From positions 1-64,000 of the forward strand of contig NZ_BQHY01000024.1 of the NCBI RefSeq assembly GCF_021602155.1: a DNA stretch of 64,000 nucleotides. The letters are read 5' to 3'. Positions 56,253 through 64,000 of this stretch are shown in pieces (position 1 is the stretch's first letter; each line of letters starts with the position of its first letter). Source of the stretch: Pseudomonas parakoreensis. GTDB lineage: Bacteria > Pseudomonadota > Gammaproteobacteria > Pseudomonadales > Pseudomonadaceae. The notes under the pieces are model-generated. The model ran no database searches and was not told the origin of the DNA. It saw nothing but the letters and a program-made list of their open reading frames with translations. A program made the position numbers and the translations under genes.

Positions 56253-59084
56253 ATGTCCAACCGTGATATATCCCGGCGCTCGTTCCTCCAGGGCGGGCTG
56301 GTGGCGGGTGTGAGCGTCACGCTCACGCCGCTCAGCAGCCAGGCGCTGGCTGCCTTGATGGAAACCAGCGTCACCGTGCCGTCCGAGAAGTGGCTCGGCA
56401 ACAACGGCAAGGCGCGTCAGCGTAACGATGCGCTGTCCAAAGTTTGCGGCAGCAAAGTATTTGCCCGCGACATTCGCTCCAAGGACATGCCGGGCTGGCC
56501 TGAGCAACAGGGCCACGCCATGCTGCTGAAAACCATCAAGGCCGACCGTATCTACGCTGGTCACGACCTGTCGTGGCTCGGTGCCGACTTGCAACCTGAC
56601 CGCATCGTCACCGCGGCCGATCTGGACAAGGACGGCATCGTCTTCCCGGAAGAGCACGCGCCGGACCCTTTGCTGCCGGAAGGCAAAGTACCGATGTTCA
56701 TCGGTCACCCGGTAGCAATCCTGATCTGGAACGATTTCGAGCGTTTCCGCCAGGCCAAGACCAAACTCAAATTCAATGACAAGGCGATTCGTTACGGTGC
56801 ACAAGTGCCGTACTACGAAGGCGATCCTTATGGCAGCTTCCGCTACGTGCGCGTGGGCGGTCCGACCTCGGCCGACGAAGACGAATTCGCCAGCCTGAAA
56901 GACTCGATCCTGTTCCCGATGCTGAAGAACCGTCGGCCGGTGTGGAATTCTCAGCCGAACCTGCACGGCAACCTGACTGAGCGCGGTCTGTTCTACGCCG
57001 ATCGCATGAAGAAAGAGATCGATAGCCCGCCAGACAACTGGCTGGTGTTCGATGAGCGCTACAAGACCCCGTCGATCGAACCGGCTGCGATGGAACCGGA
57101 CAACGGCAACGGCTGGTACGACCCGAAAACCAAGACCCTGCATTTCGTGGTTGCCACTCAGTGCCCGCTGGAAGCCGCGACCGAGACCGCGAAAATGATC
57201 GCGCCGTCGCGCTTCGGCCTGGCCAATTTGAACATGCACCCGGGTTACACCGTGGGTTACGGTTCCAAAGACCACAACATCTTCGTCTACTACGCAGCCC
57301 TCGCGGCGCTGTACGGTGCCGGTGTGCCGATCCGTCTGGCGAATGACCGCTATGAGCAGTTCCAGAGCGGCATCAAGCGTCACCCGTTCGACATCCGCTA
57401 CCAGTTGGCGGTGGACAAGAACGACTACAGCTTCAAGATTTTCCGTGCCGAGATGAGCGTCGACGGTGGCGGTCGCATCAACTACAGCCCGTCGGTGGCG
57501 GCGGTGGGGGCCACGGCAGCGCAGTCGATCTATTACATGCCGCAGAACGATCTGCAGGTCACCGCTTACCACTCGCGTGGTGTTGAGGCGGGGTCGATGC
57601 GCGGTTACGGCACCCTGCAAAGCATGGCCTCAACCGAAATGATGGTCGACGAAATCGCCCATCGTCTCGGCGTTGACCCGATTGATCTGCGTCGCAAGAA
57701 CGCCTTGCGTTCGGGGATGAAAAACACCCAGGGCGCGATCCCGGCGGGTGCTCTGCGCCTGCACGAAATTCTCGATAAGGCCTCGGTGCACGAAGTCTGG
57801 AAAAACCGCGACGCGATCAAGAAACAGCGCGAAGCCGCCGACCCGGACAATTGGTACGGCGTGGGTTTCGCCATTTGCCAGAAAGACTTCGGCACCGGTT
57901 CCGAAGCGCCGATGGCCAGCATCGAATTCACCGCTGAAGGTCGCATCACCCTGCGCCACATCGGTATCGAAATCGGCACCGGCATGTCCACTTCGCAAGC
58001 GCTGGTGGTGGCCGATTTCCTCGGTAGCCCCGCGCATGAAGTGAAGACCGGTGAAACCGAATGGCAGGAAATGCAGCTGATCACCAGCGGCAACCCTTAC
58101 ATCATGAGCCAGGCCGAACAGGACAACCTGCTGCGCAATCCGCGCTGGGTTGGCAAGCTGGCTTCGGCGTCGTCCGCGACCAACTCGGCCTACTATTTCA
58201 GCCACGCCACCCGTGAAGCGGCGCGCGTGCTGTTCAACAATGGCTTGTGGCCGGCGGCCATGGAAATCTGGCGTCAGGGCCCTTACGGCGGTCAAGCCAA
58301 CCCATACGTGGTGCGTCGTGAAGATGCGCATTGGGTCGACGGCAAACTCACTGCCAACGGCATGCAGCCGTTGAGTTTTGAAGAGCTGGCCAAGCGCGCT
58401 CACGAGCGTGGCCTGGTCACCGGTGCCACCGTTCACGCGTTCAACCGCTGGAGCTGGGCCGAGGCTGAATACAGCATCGACGGCGTGCGCGAGCGTCTGC
58501 CGCTCGACGGTCTGGCGGTGAAGTACGGCGATGGTGCGCCGAAGGCGAAGAAGGCGCTGATGAACACCGCTGGTTTCCACTTGCTGGATCGCCAGAACAT
58601 CAACTACCCGGTGGTTCAGTTGAACAATGCCGCGGTGACTTACTACAGCCCGGTCGCGACGCTGGTCGAGCTGAAGGTCAACAAAGGCTCGGCGGAAGTC
58701 GAAGTGCTCAACCACCATTCGTGGGTCGAGTGCGGTCGGGTGCTGGTTGAAGAACTGGTCAAGGGCCAGCTCGAAGGCGGTATCGCGATGGGTATTGGTC
58801 ACGCATTGATGGAAGAGATGCCGCTGTACGAAGGCGGACCGGGGGAGGGGGACTGGAACTTCAACCGTTATCGCCTGCCGATGGCCCGTCACGTCGCGGT
58901 GTGGAAGCAGACCGCGGAGATTCTACCGCCGTTGTCGCCAAGCGATCCGTCCAAAGGCATCGCCGAAGTGGTGATGATCCCGGTGGTTGGTGCCATCGGT
59001 AACGCCGTGGCGCATGCCATCGGTAAACGTGTTCGCGATCTGCCAATCACTGCTGCGCGCATCAAGGAGGCCCTCAATGGCTAA
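56253..59084 (+). CDS. Molybdopterin-binding subunit of a xanthine-dehydrogenase-family hydroxylase
   Basis: A 943-residue molybdenum hydroxylase subunit of the isoquinoline/aldehyde oxidoreductase group. It starts with a twin-arginine signal (ISRRSFLQGGLVAGVSVTL), so the complex is exported to the periplasm. It contains two Mo-domain halves; AGSMRGYGTLQSMASTEMMV and the late GGIAMGIGHALMEEMPLYEG match family segments. With the 2Fe-2S and cytochrome c subunits encoded next it forms a three-component dehydrogenase that passes electrons to the respiratory chain. Substrate unknown: aldehydes or N-heterocycles are possible. No divergent regulator is visible. Confidence 0.88.
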   Translation: MSNRDISRRSFLQGGLVAGVSVTLTPLSSQALAALMETSVTVPSEKWLGNNGKARQRNDALSKVCGSKVFARDIRSKDMPGWPEQQGHAMLLKTIKADRIYAGHDLSWLGADLQPDRIVTAADLDKDGIVFPEEHAPDPLLPEGKVPMFIGHPVAILIWNDFERFRQAKTKLKFNDKAIRYGAQVPYYEGDPYGSFRYVRVGGPTSADEDEFASLKDSILFPMLKNRRPVWNSQPNLHGNLTERGLFYADRMKKEIDSPPDNWLVFDERYKTPSIEPAAMEPDNGNGWYDPKTKTLHFVVATQCPLEAATETAKMIAPSRFGLANLNMHPGYTVGYGSKDHNIFVYYAALAALYGAGVPIRLANDRYEQFQSGIKRHPFDIRYQLAVDKNDYSFKIFRAEMSVDGGGRINYSPSVAAVGATAAQSIYYMPQNDLQVTAYHSRGVEAGSMRGYGTLQSMASTEMMVDEIAHRLGVDPIDLRRKNALRSGMKNTQGAIPAGALRLHEILDKASVHEVWKNRDAIKKQREAADPDNWYGVGFAICQKDFGTGSEAPMASIEFTAEGRITLRHIGIEIGTGMSTSQALVVADFLGSPAHEVKTGETEWQEMQLITSGNPYIMSQAEQDNLLRNPRWVGKLASASSATNSAYYFSHATREAARVLFNNGLWPAAMEIWRQGPYGGQANPYVVRREDAHWVDGKLTANGMQPLSFEELAKRAHERGLVTGATVHAFNRWSWAEAEYSIDGVRERLPLDGLAVKYGDGAPKAKKALMNTAGFHLLDRQNINYPVVQLNNAAVTYYSPVATLVELKVNKGSAEVEVLNHHSWVECGRVLVEELVKGQLEGGIAMGIGHALMEEMPLYEGGPGEGDWNFNRYRLPMARHVAVWKQTAEILPPLSPSDPSKGIAEVVMIPVVGAIGNAVAHAIGKRVRDLPITAARIKEALNG

Positions 59085-59616
59085 CCGTCCGCTTCAACTG
59101 ACCCTCAATGGTCAATCCGTCGGTCCGGTGGACATCCCTGATGACCTGCCGATGATCGACTACCTGCACGAATACAAGAATCTCACCGGTTCGCGCCTGG
59201 GCTGCGGCCAGGGCATCTGCCACGCCTGTGTGGTGATCGTCGACAACCCGGACGGCACCAGCGAAGAAGTGCGCACCTGCATCACCGGCGCGCATTACTT
59301 CGAGGGCAAAAAAGTCCGCACCATCGAAGGTCACGCCAAACGTGATGAGAGCGGTCAGGTCACTGAGCTGAACCCGATCCAGCAGCGTTTCGTCGACGAA
59401 TTCGCCTTCCAGTGCAGCTATTGCGCGCCGGGCTTCGTCAACGCCGCGACGGTGCTGGTGGAGAAGCTGCAGCGCCAGCCGATCGTCAAAAGCCAGCTGG
59501 AAAGCGTCATCGAAGACAGCCTCGGCCATCACGTCTGTCGTTGCACCGGGTACGTGCGTTACTACAACGCCACGCGCAACGTGCTGACCGATCTCGGCCT
59601 GGTCAAGGAGGGTTAA
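59077..59616 (+). CDS. 2Fe-2S subunit of the molybdenum hydroxylase
   Basis: A 179-residue small subunit with two [2Fe-2S] centres. The plant-ferredoxin-type cluster has Cys43, Cys48 and Cys51 (GCGQGICHAC) plus a later Cys (VRTC); the second, four-helix cluster has FQCSYCAPGF and HHVCRCTGYVRY. It has no signal and would be carried out with the Tat-bearing large subunit. Its start overlaps the large-subunit stop by eight bases. Confidence 0.93.
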   Translation: MANRPLQLTLNGQSVGPVDIPDDLPMIDYLHEYKNLTGSRLGCGQGICHACVVIVDNPDGTSEEVRTCITGAHYFEGKKVRTIEGHAKRDESGQVTELNPIQQRFVDEFAFQCSYCAPGFVNAATVLVEKLQRQPIVKSQLESVIEDSLGHHVCRCTGYVRYYNATRNVLTDLGLVKEG

Positions 59617-59618
59617 GC

Positions 59619-60854
59619 ATGAAGCATCTATTGACCCGCTTGACCCTGGCGGTCGGGCTGGCTGCGCCGGTGTTATTTGCCCACGCCGACGATCAGGTCA
59701 AGCGCGGCGAATACCTCGCCCGCGCGGCCGACTGCATGGCGTGCCACACCGCACCGGGCGGCGCGCCGTTTGCCGGCGGGCTGCCGATCGTCTCGCCGTT
59801 CGGCACCATCTACGGCACCAATATCACTCCGAGCAAAGAGCACGGCATCGGCCTGTACAGCGATGACGAGTTCTTCGCCGCGCTGACCGAAGGCAAGCGT
59901 CGCGACGGCGCCAATCTGTATCCGGCGATGCCCTACACCTCGTATCACCTGGTGCCGCGGGAAGACTCGGACGCGATTCATGCGTACCTGAAAACCATCG
60001 AGCCAATCGAGCGCGCCGCGCCGGTCACCAGCCTGAGTTTTCCGTTCAACGTGCGTCCGGGCCTGATCGGCTGGAACATGCTGTACGGCAAGGCCTTGAA
60101 GCTTGAGTCTGGTGAAGGCAAAAGCGAAGCCTGGAAGCGTGGCCAGTACATGGTCGAAGTGCTCGGCCACTGTGGCGAGTGCCACACGCCACGCGGTCTG
60201 CCGGGCGCGATGCAACTGGACAAGCGCCTGACCGGCGGTATTCTCAACGGTTATCTGGCACCGAGCCTGCTCGCCACCGATCTGGCGGCGCGTGGCTGGA
60301 ATCAGCAGGACCTGAGCACGTTCCTTAAACACGGCATGAGCGCCCAGGGCACGATGTTCAACGAGATGTTCCCGGTGTTCCACAACAGCACCCAGGGCCT
60401 GAACGATCAGGATCTGGCGGCGATGGCGACGTTCCTGCTTGGCGACAAGCCGCCCGCGGCGAAAGAGCTGACTGAAGTGTCGCTGGACAAGCTCAGCCCG
60501 AGTGCCCAGCGCGGCCGTCAGGAATATTTGAACGTCTGCGCCGGTTGCCATGCTGCCGGCGGCGAAGGCAAGCCGCACATCGCCGTGGCCATGCGCGGCA
60601 ACACCACGCTGCGTCTGGAAGATCCGCGCAATCTGTTGCGGGTGATCGAGGACGGCATCGGCGAGCAGAAATTCGCCGGGTTCGAACACATGCAGCCAAT
60701 GCCGGGATTCGCTGACAAGCTCAGCGCTGAACAGCTGACCGATCTGCTGAACTACCTGCGTCAAGGCTGGGGCGGCCAGTCGGCAGAGTTGGCAGTGAGC
60801 GATGTGCAGAAGCTGCAGGCTGACGCTCCAGTCGTCGAGCACAAGGCGCACTGA
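59619..60854 (+). CDS. Tri-haem cytochrome c subunit
   Basis: A 411-residue periplasmic c-type cytochrome with a Sec signal (ending HADD). Three CXXCH haem sites are present: CMACH from residue 39, CGECH near 184 and CAGCH near 307, with Met ligands expected in FPFN/MFPVF-type segments. It resembles the cytochrome subunits of membrane-linked alcohol/aldehyde dehydrogenases and should take electrons from the 2Fe-2S subunit. It starts two bases after the preceding stop. Confidence 0.92.
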   Translation: MKHLLTRLTLAVGLAAPVLFAHADDQVKRGEYLARAADCMACHTAPGGAPFAGGLPIVSPFGTIYGTNITPSKEHGIGLYSDDEFFAALTEGKRRDGANLYPAMPYTSYHLVPREDSDAIHAYLKTIEPIERAAPVTSLSFPFNVRPGLIGWNMLYGKALKLESGEGKSEAWKRGQYMVEVLGHCGECHTPRGLPGAMQLDKRLTGGILNGYLAPSLLATDLAARGWNQQDLSTFLKHGMSAQGTMFNEMFPVFHNSTQGLNDQDLAAMATFLLGDKPPAAKELTEVSLDKLSPSAQRGRQEYLNVCAGCHAAGGEGKPHIAVAMRGNTTLRLEDPRNLLRVIEDGIGEQKFAGFEHMQPMPGFADKLSAEQLTDLLNYLRQGWGGQSAELAVSDVQKLQADAPVVEHKAH

Positions 60855-60855
60855 C

Positions 60856-61827
60856 ATGCAGCATCTCGATCTACAGGTTGTGCGGCGGGCACTGGAGTGG
60901 TCGGTGGCCGGGCAGCGTATTTGGCTCTGTACGGTGCTGACCACTTACGGCTCGGCGCCGCGTGCGCCGGGTTCGCTGCTGGCGGTGAACGATAACGGCC
61001 AGTGGATCGGGTCGCTGTCCGGTGGCTGCGTCGAGGAAGACTTTCTCGCGCGCGTCGCTGAAGGTGCGTTTCTCGATGCGGTCAACGTGGTGCGTTACGG
61101 CGAAGGTGATGATCCGCGCTCGCGGGTCAGCCTGCCCTGTGGCGGTATTCTCGACGTACTGGTAGAGAAATTTGACGCCGACTGCGAGGTGCAGGCGCAT
61201 CTGCGTGAGCTTGAATCGGCATTGCTCGGCCAGCGTCGTCTGATTCGCGAGGTCGATCTGGCCAGCGGTGCGCGCAGTCTGTTCGCGGATCGCGAGCAGG
61301 GCGCGCGCATCGAGCGCGAGATCGACCGGGTGCGGATTCGCATCGGTGCTGCTCAGCGCTTGCTGCTGGCGGGTTACTCCAGCGTGGCGCAGGCCTGTGC
61401 CGAGTTCGCGGTCGGTCTCGGCTTCGAAGTGATTCTTTGCGATCCGCGCGACGAAGTGCTCGAAGGCGTGGTGCTGAATGGCGTGGAGATTCGTCGGCAA
61501 TTGCCGTCAGTGTTTATCGCCGATGGCGGCTGTCACCGCGATACCGCGGTGGTAGCGCTGACCCATGATCCGCGTATCGACGATCTGGCGATGATGGAAG
61601 CGGTGCGCACCGAGGCGTTTTACATTGGCGTCATGGGCTCGCAGCAGACTTCGCAGAAACGCTTCGAGCGCTTGCGCAGGATTGGTGGGCTAGGGGAGGT
61701 TGAACTGGCGCGGATTCATGCGCCGATCGGGCTTAACCTGGGCAGCAAGACACCGGCTGAGATCGCTTTGGCGGTGCTGGCGGATATCTTGCGGATTCGT
61801 AGTGGAATTACCCGAGACCAACTTTGA
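60856..61827 (+). CDS. XdhC-family molybdenum cofactor insertion protein
   Basis: A 323-residue cytoplasmic chaperone that protects and inserts sulfurated molybdenum cofactor into xanthine-dehydrogenase-family enzymes. It has the XdhC N-terminal domain (TYGSAPRAPGSLLAV, GSLSGGCVEEDF) and the C-terminal Rossmann half (ALTHDPRIDDLAMMEA, YIGVMGSQQTSQKR). It starts one base after the cytochrome stop codon. No MobA-type gene, which often accompanies it, is present. Confidence 0.9.
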   Translation: MQHLDLQVVRRALEWSVAGQRIWLCTVLTTYGSAPRAPGSLLAVNDNGQWIGSLSGGCVEEDFLARVAEGAFLDAVNVVRYGEGDDPRSRVSLPCGGILDVLVEKFDADCEVQAHLRELESALLGQRRLIREVDLASGARSLFADREQGARIEREIDRVRIRIGAAQRLLLAGYSSVAQACAEFAVGLGFEVILCDPRDEVLEGVVLNGVEIRRQLPSVFIADGGCHRDTAVVALTHDPRIDDLAMMEAVRTEAFYIGVMGSQQTSQKRFERLRRIGGLGEVELARIHAPIGLNLGSKTPAEIALAVLADILRIRSGITRDQL

Positions 61828-61846
61828 TCTGAATTCTGCAAATATT

Positions 61847-61950
61847 TGTGGCGAGGGAGCTTGCTCCCGCTGGACTGCGCAGCAGGCCTTCTTTCTAGAT
61901 AAAAGAGGGGCCGCTGCGCGACCCGGCGGGAGCAAGCTCCCTCACCACAG
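61847..61950. repeat. REP-type long inverted repeat, GTGGCGAGGGAGC family
   Basis: TGTGGCGAGGGAGCTTGCTC faces GAGCAAGCTCCCTCACCACA. The centre contains CTGGACTGCGCAGCAGGCCTT, the reverse complement of the centre of the copy at 4802-4898. Confidence 0.85.
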
Positions 61951-61974
61951 TTGTTTGCCAGTCAAGAAAACTGA

Positions 61975-63258
61975 TCAGAAACCCAGCTTGTCACGCAGTC
62001 CGTAATACCACGCACCCAGCGCCGCAAATGGCGTACGCAGCAACTGCCCGCCCGGGAACGGGTAATGCGGCAGATCGGCAAATGCATCAAAACGCTCAGC
62101 CTGACCACGCAACGCTTCCGCCAGTACCTTGCCGGCTAGATGTGTGTACGTCACGCCGTGGCCGCTGCAGCCCTGCGAGTAATAAATGTTGTCGCCCAGA
62201 CGCCCAACCTGCGGCAGGCGCGACAGGGTCAGCAGGAAATTGCCGGTCCAGGCGTAGTCGATCTTCACGTCCTTGAGTTGCGGAAAAGCCTTGAGCATTT
62301 TCGGGCGGATGATCGCTTCGATGTTCGCCGGGTCCCGCGCGCCATAAACCACACCGCCGCCGAAGATCAGGCGCTTGTCGCCCGTCAGGCGGTAGTAGTC
62401 GAGCAGGTAGTTGCAGTCCTCGACGCAGTAATCCTGTGGCAGCAGGGATTTCGCCAGTTCTTCGCCCAGCGGTTCGGTAGTGATCACCTGAGTGCCGCAC
62501 GGCATCGATTTGGCCGCCAGTTCCGGCACCAGATTGCCGAGGTAGGCGTTGCCGGCGACGATGATGAACTTGGCCCTGACCTTGCCTTGCGGCGTGTGCA
62601 CCACCGGACTGGCACCGCGCTCGATGCGCACGGCCGGCGATTGCTCATAGATCGTGCCGCCGAGGGACTCGACTGCAGCGGCTTCACCGAGCGCCAGGTT
62701 CAGCGGGTGGATGTGACCGCCGCTCATGTCGAGCATGCCGCCGACGTACTGATCACAGGCGACCACTTCGCGAATGCGGCGCTGGTCGAGCAGTTCCAGT
62801 TGCGTATGGCCGAAGCGCTCCCACAGGCGCTTCTGCGATTCCAGGTGACCCATCTGTTTGGCGGAGAGGGCGGCAAACACGCCGCCGTCCTTCAGGTCGC
62901 ACTGGATGTTGTATTTGGCCACGCGCTCCCGAATGATCCGGCCGCCTTCGAAGGCCATCTGCCCGAGCAGTTGTGCTTGCTTGGGGCCGACTGTGCGCTC
63001 GATAACGTCGATGTCGCGGCTATAGCTGTTGACGATCTGCCCGCCATTACGCCCCGACGCACCGAAGCCGACCTTCGCTGCTTCCAGGACTGTGACGCGA
63101 AAACCGTTCTCCAGCAGAAACAGCGCCGAGGACAGCCCGGTGTACCCGGCGCCGATCACACAGACATCCGTCTCCACATCATCCTGCAGGGCCGGACGTG
63201 GCGGTGCGGCATTGGCCGACGCAGCGTAATAAGACTCTGGGTAAGGGGTGTTCGCCAT
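61975..63258 (-). CDS. FAD-dependent amine oxidoreductase (PuuB-type)
   Basis: A 427-residue flavoprotein of the DAO/glycine oxidase fold. FAD-binding VCVIGAGYTGLSSALFLLE at about 32-50, GFGASGRNGGQIV and the C-terminal YYSQGCSGHGVTYTHLAGKV match gamma-glutamylputrescine oxidase (PuuB/PauB), which oxidises glutamylated polyamines to aldehydes. Pseudomonads carry several paralogues and no other pauA/puuA gene is adjacent, so the substrate is uncertain. A REP pair separates it from the convergent operon. Confidence 0.82.
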   Translation of the reverse strand: MANTPYPESYYAASANAAPPRPALQDDVETDVCVIGAGYTGLSSALFLLENGFRVTVLEAAKVGFGASGRNGGQIVNSYSRDIDVIERTVGPKQAQLLGQMAFEGGRIIRERVAKYNIQCDLKDGGVFAALSAKQMGHLESQKRLWERFGHTQLELLDQRRIREVVACDQYVGGMLDMSGGHIHPLNLALGEAAAVESLGGTIYEQSPAVRIERGASPVVHTPQGKVRAKFIIVAGNAYLGNLVPELAAKSMPCGTQVITTEPLGEELAKSLLPQDYCVEDCNYLLDYYRLTGDKRLIFGGGVVYGARDPANIEAIIRPKMLKAFPQLKDVKIDYAWTGNFLLTLSRLPQVGRLGDNIYYSQGCSGHGVTYTHLAGKVLAEALRGQAERFDAFADLPHYPFPGGQLLRTPFAALGAWYYGLRDKLGF

Positions 63259-63401
63259 CCTGCAGCCTCTGTTTAATATATTTTACGAGTGCGTCGATCC
63301 TACCCGAGTTGAAAAACCTCCGCCAGCCACCGGAAAAATCTTCTTCACCGACCCGAAATTAAATATTTTGCATATTCATAGGGTTAGGTGAAAAAAAGGT
63401 G

Positions 63402-63429
63402 TTGACACCCCTCCGGAATTCCGTAGAAT
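63402..63429 (+). promoter_or_regulatory. Sigma-70 promoter of tRNA-Val
   Basis: TTGACA, 16 bases, TAGAAT, followed by a GC-rich discriminator; the tRNA begins 14 bases after the -10. Confidence 0.8.
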
Positions 63430-63442
63430 GCCGCCTCACAGC

Positions 63443-63519
63443 AGGCACGTAGCTCAGTTGGTTAGAGCACCACCTTGACATGGTGGGGGTCGTTGGTTCG
63501 AGTCCAATCGCGCCTACCA
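63443..63519 (+). tRNA. tRNA-Val (GAC)
   Basis: A 77-base cloverleaf with encoded CCA and anticodon GAC in TTGACAT. The acceptor AGGCACG against CGCGCCT leaves an A-C mismatch at position 5:68; all other stems pair. Confidence 0.95.
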
Positions 63520-63550
63520 AACAAAATCCGCTCTGCTGGGCGGTCTCGAA

Positions 63551-63579
63551 GGGCTCACCGAAAGGTGGGCCCTTTTTTG
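63551..63579 (+). terminator. Terminator after tRNA-Val
   Basis: GGGCTCACC and GGTGGGCCC form a stem with a GAAA-type loop and six T. Confidence 0.85.
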
Positions 63580-64000
63580 TTGTCTGCGATTTTTCAAAGC
63601 CTTGCTCCAGGCGCTCGCCTCAATCCTTCCGATCTTTCGTTACCCTGACTGCTTAGCGTGTTTCGAAATAACACGACCTGTTGATATGGCGTTCTGTGCT
63701 TTTTTTGGATCCGTCGAAAAAGTGTGGATATTGAAGGGGTTACCGGGATTTTTAACCGTCCGGTGATCAAAAAAATGTTGTTGCTGATCGTGAACTTCAG
63801 TAACATCTGCCCCGCGTTCACCACCACGGTTTATGCATTTTTAAATCCCAAGCTTCCATCAGCTGCTTGGGATTTTTTTTGCCTGCGATTTGGCCAATCC
63901 CGTTCTCTGTCTCCTGGCTTCCTGCGCGAAGCTTTCCAGTCCCACTGCTGTGTGCGGGCGAAACCGGTTTTTTTCGACTACTACTGACTGGCGTTTTTCA
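63580..64000. other. Gene-free window end with an isolated terminator
   Basis: No convincing coding sequence. Short open frames cross the terminator at 63845-63880 and lack ribosome sites. The segment 63700-63880 ends in a good terminator without a coding gene before it and could be a small RNA. Confidence 0.4.
63845..63880 (+). terminator. Isolated rho-independent terminator
   Basis: ATCCCAAGC and GCTTGGGAT form a perfect stem followed by eight T; no gene lies directly upstream on the plus strand. Confidence 0.8.

Noticed and set aside
63724-63987. An 87-codon frame at the window end
   Set aside because: It runs straight through a strong rho-independent terminator and has no ribosome site.

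Overview
The window is chromosomal DNA from a Pseudomonas of the P. fluorescens group. I infer this from a GC-rich, strongly biased codon use, several families of Pseudomonas REP palindromes, and a gene order I recognise from Pseudomonas genomes (aminotransferase-uvrB-DHA2/HlyD efflux pair-gltX-tRNAs; leuCD-methyltransferase-leuB-asd-asd paralogue-fimV-truA-trpF-accD-folC-dedD/SPOR-cvpA-purF-metZ-SDR). No phage, insertion sequence, rRNA or CRISPR array is visible. Most of the window is core genome.

Layout. 0-16.7 kb is the accessory part: an unrecognised secreted protein, a decayed DUF6124-like gene, an HBM-type chemoreceptor, an EAL protein, a small lipoprotein, a cyclohexadienyl-dehydratase-like periplasmic protein, the copABCD copper-resistance operon on the minus strand, a T2 ribonuclease, the remains of a PAAR effector gene beside its probable orphan immunity lipoprotein, a membrane diguanylate cyclase, a Gly-rich secreted peptide, xthA, an arylamine N-acetyltransferase and a BrnTA toxin-antitoxin pair. 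17-32 kb holds an NCS2 purine permease, tRNA-Asn, an aromatic/aspartate aminotransferase, uvrB, a drug-efflux pair, gltX, a duplicated tRNA-Ala/tRNA-Glu array, a TetR-hydrolase-thioesterase cluster, dusC and heat-shock ibpA with a sigma-32 promoter and a ROSE-like leader.

32-55 kb carries a large five-PAS GGDEF-EAL protein, a LysR regulator divergent from leuCD, the leucine/aspartate-family biosynthetic block, fimV, truA, trpF, and the accD-folC-SPOR-cvpA-purF-metZ-SDR series, much of it with overlapping or closely spaced genes. 55-64 kb has tRNA-Val and two tRNA-Asp genes, a four-gene molybdenum-hydroxylase operon (molybdopterin subunit, 2Fe-2S subunit, tri-haem cytochrome c, XdhC chaperone), a PuuB-type amine oxidoreductase and a second tRNA-Val.

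The most interesting parts are the collapsed PAAR effector with retained immunity gene, two related TTGTA/TACAA palindromes upstream of the chemoreceptor and of the purine permease, the Cys-less aspartate-semialdehyde dehydrogenase paralogue, and the periplasmic-type molybdenum hydroxylase whose substrate is unknown. I did not find a clear multi-gene system that looks wholly undescribed.
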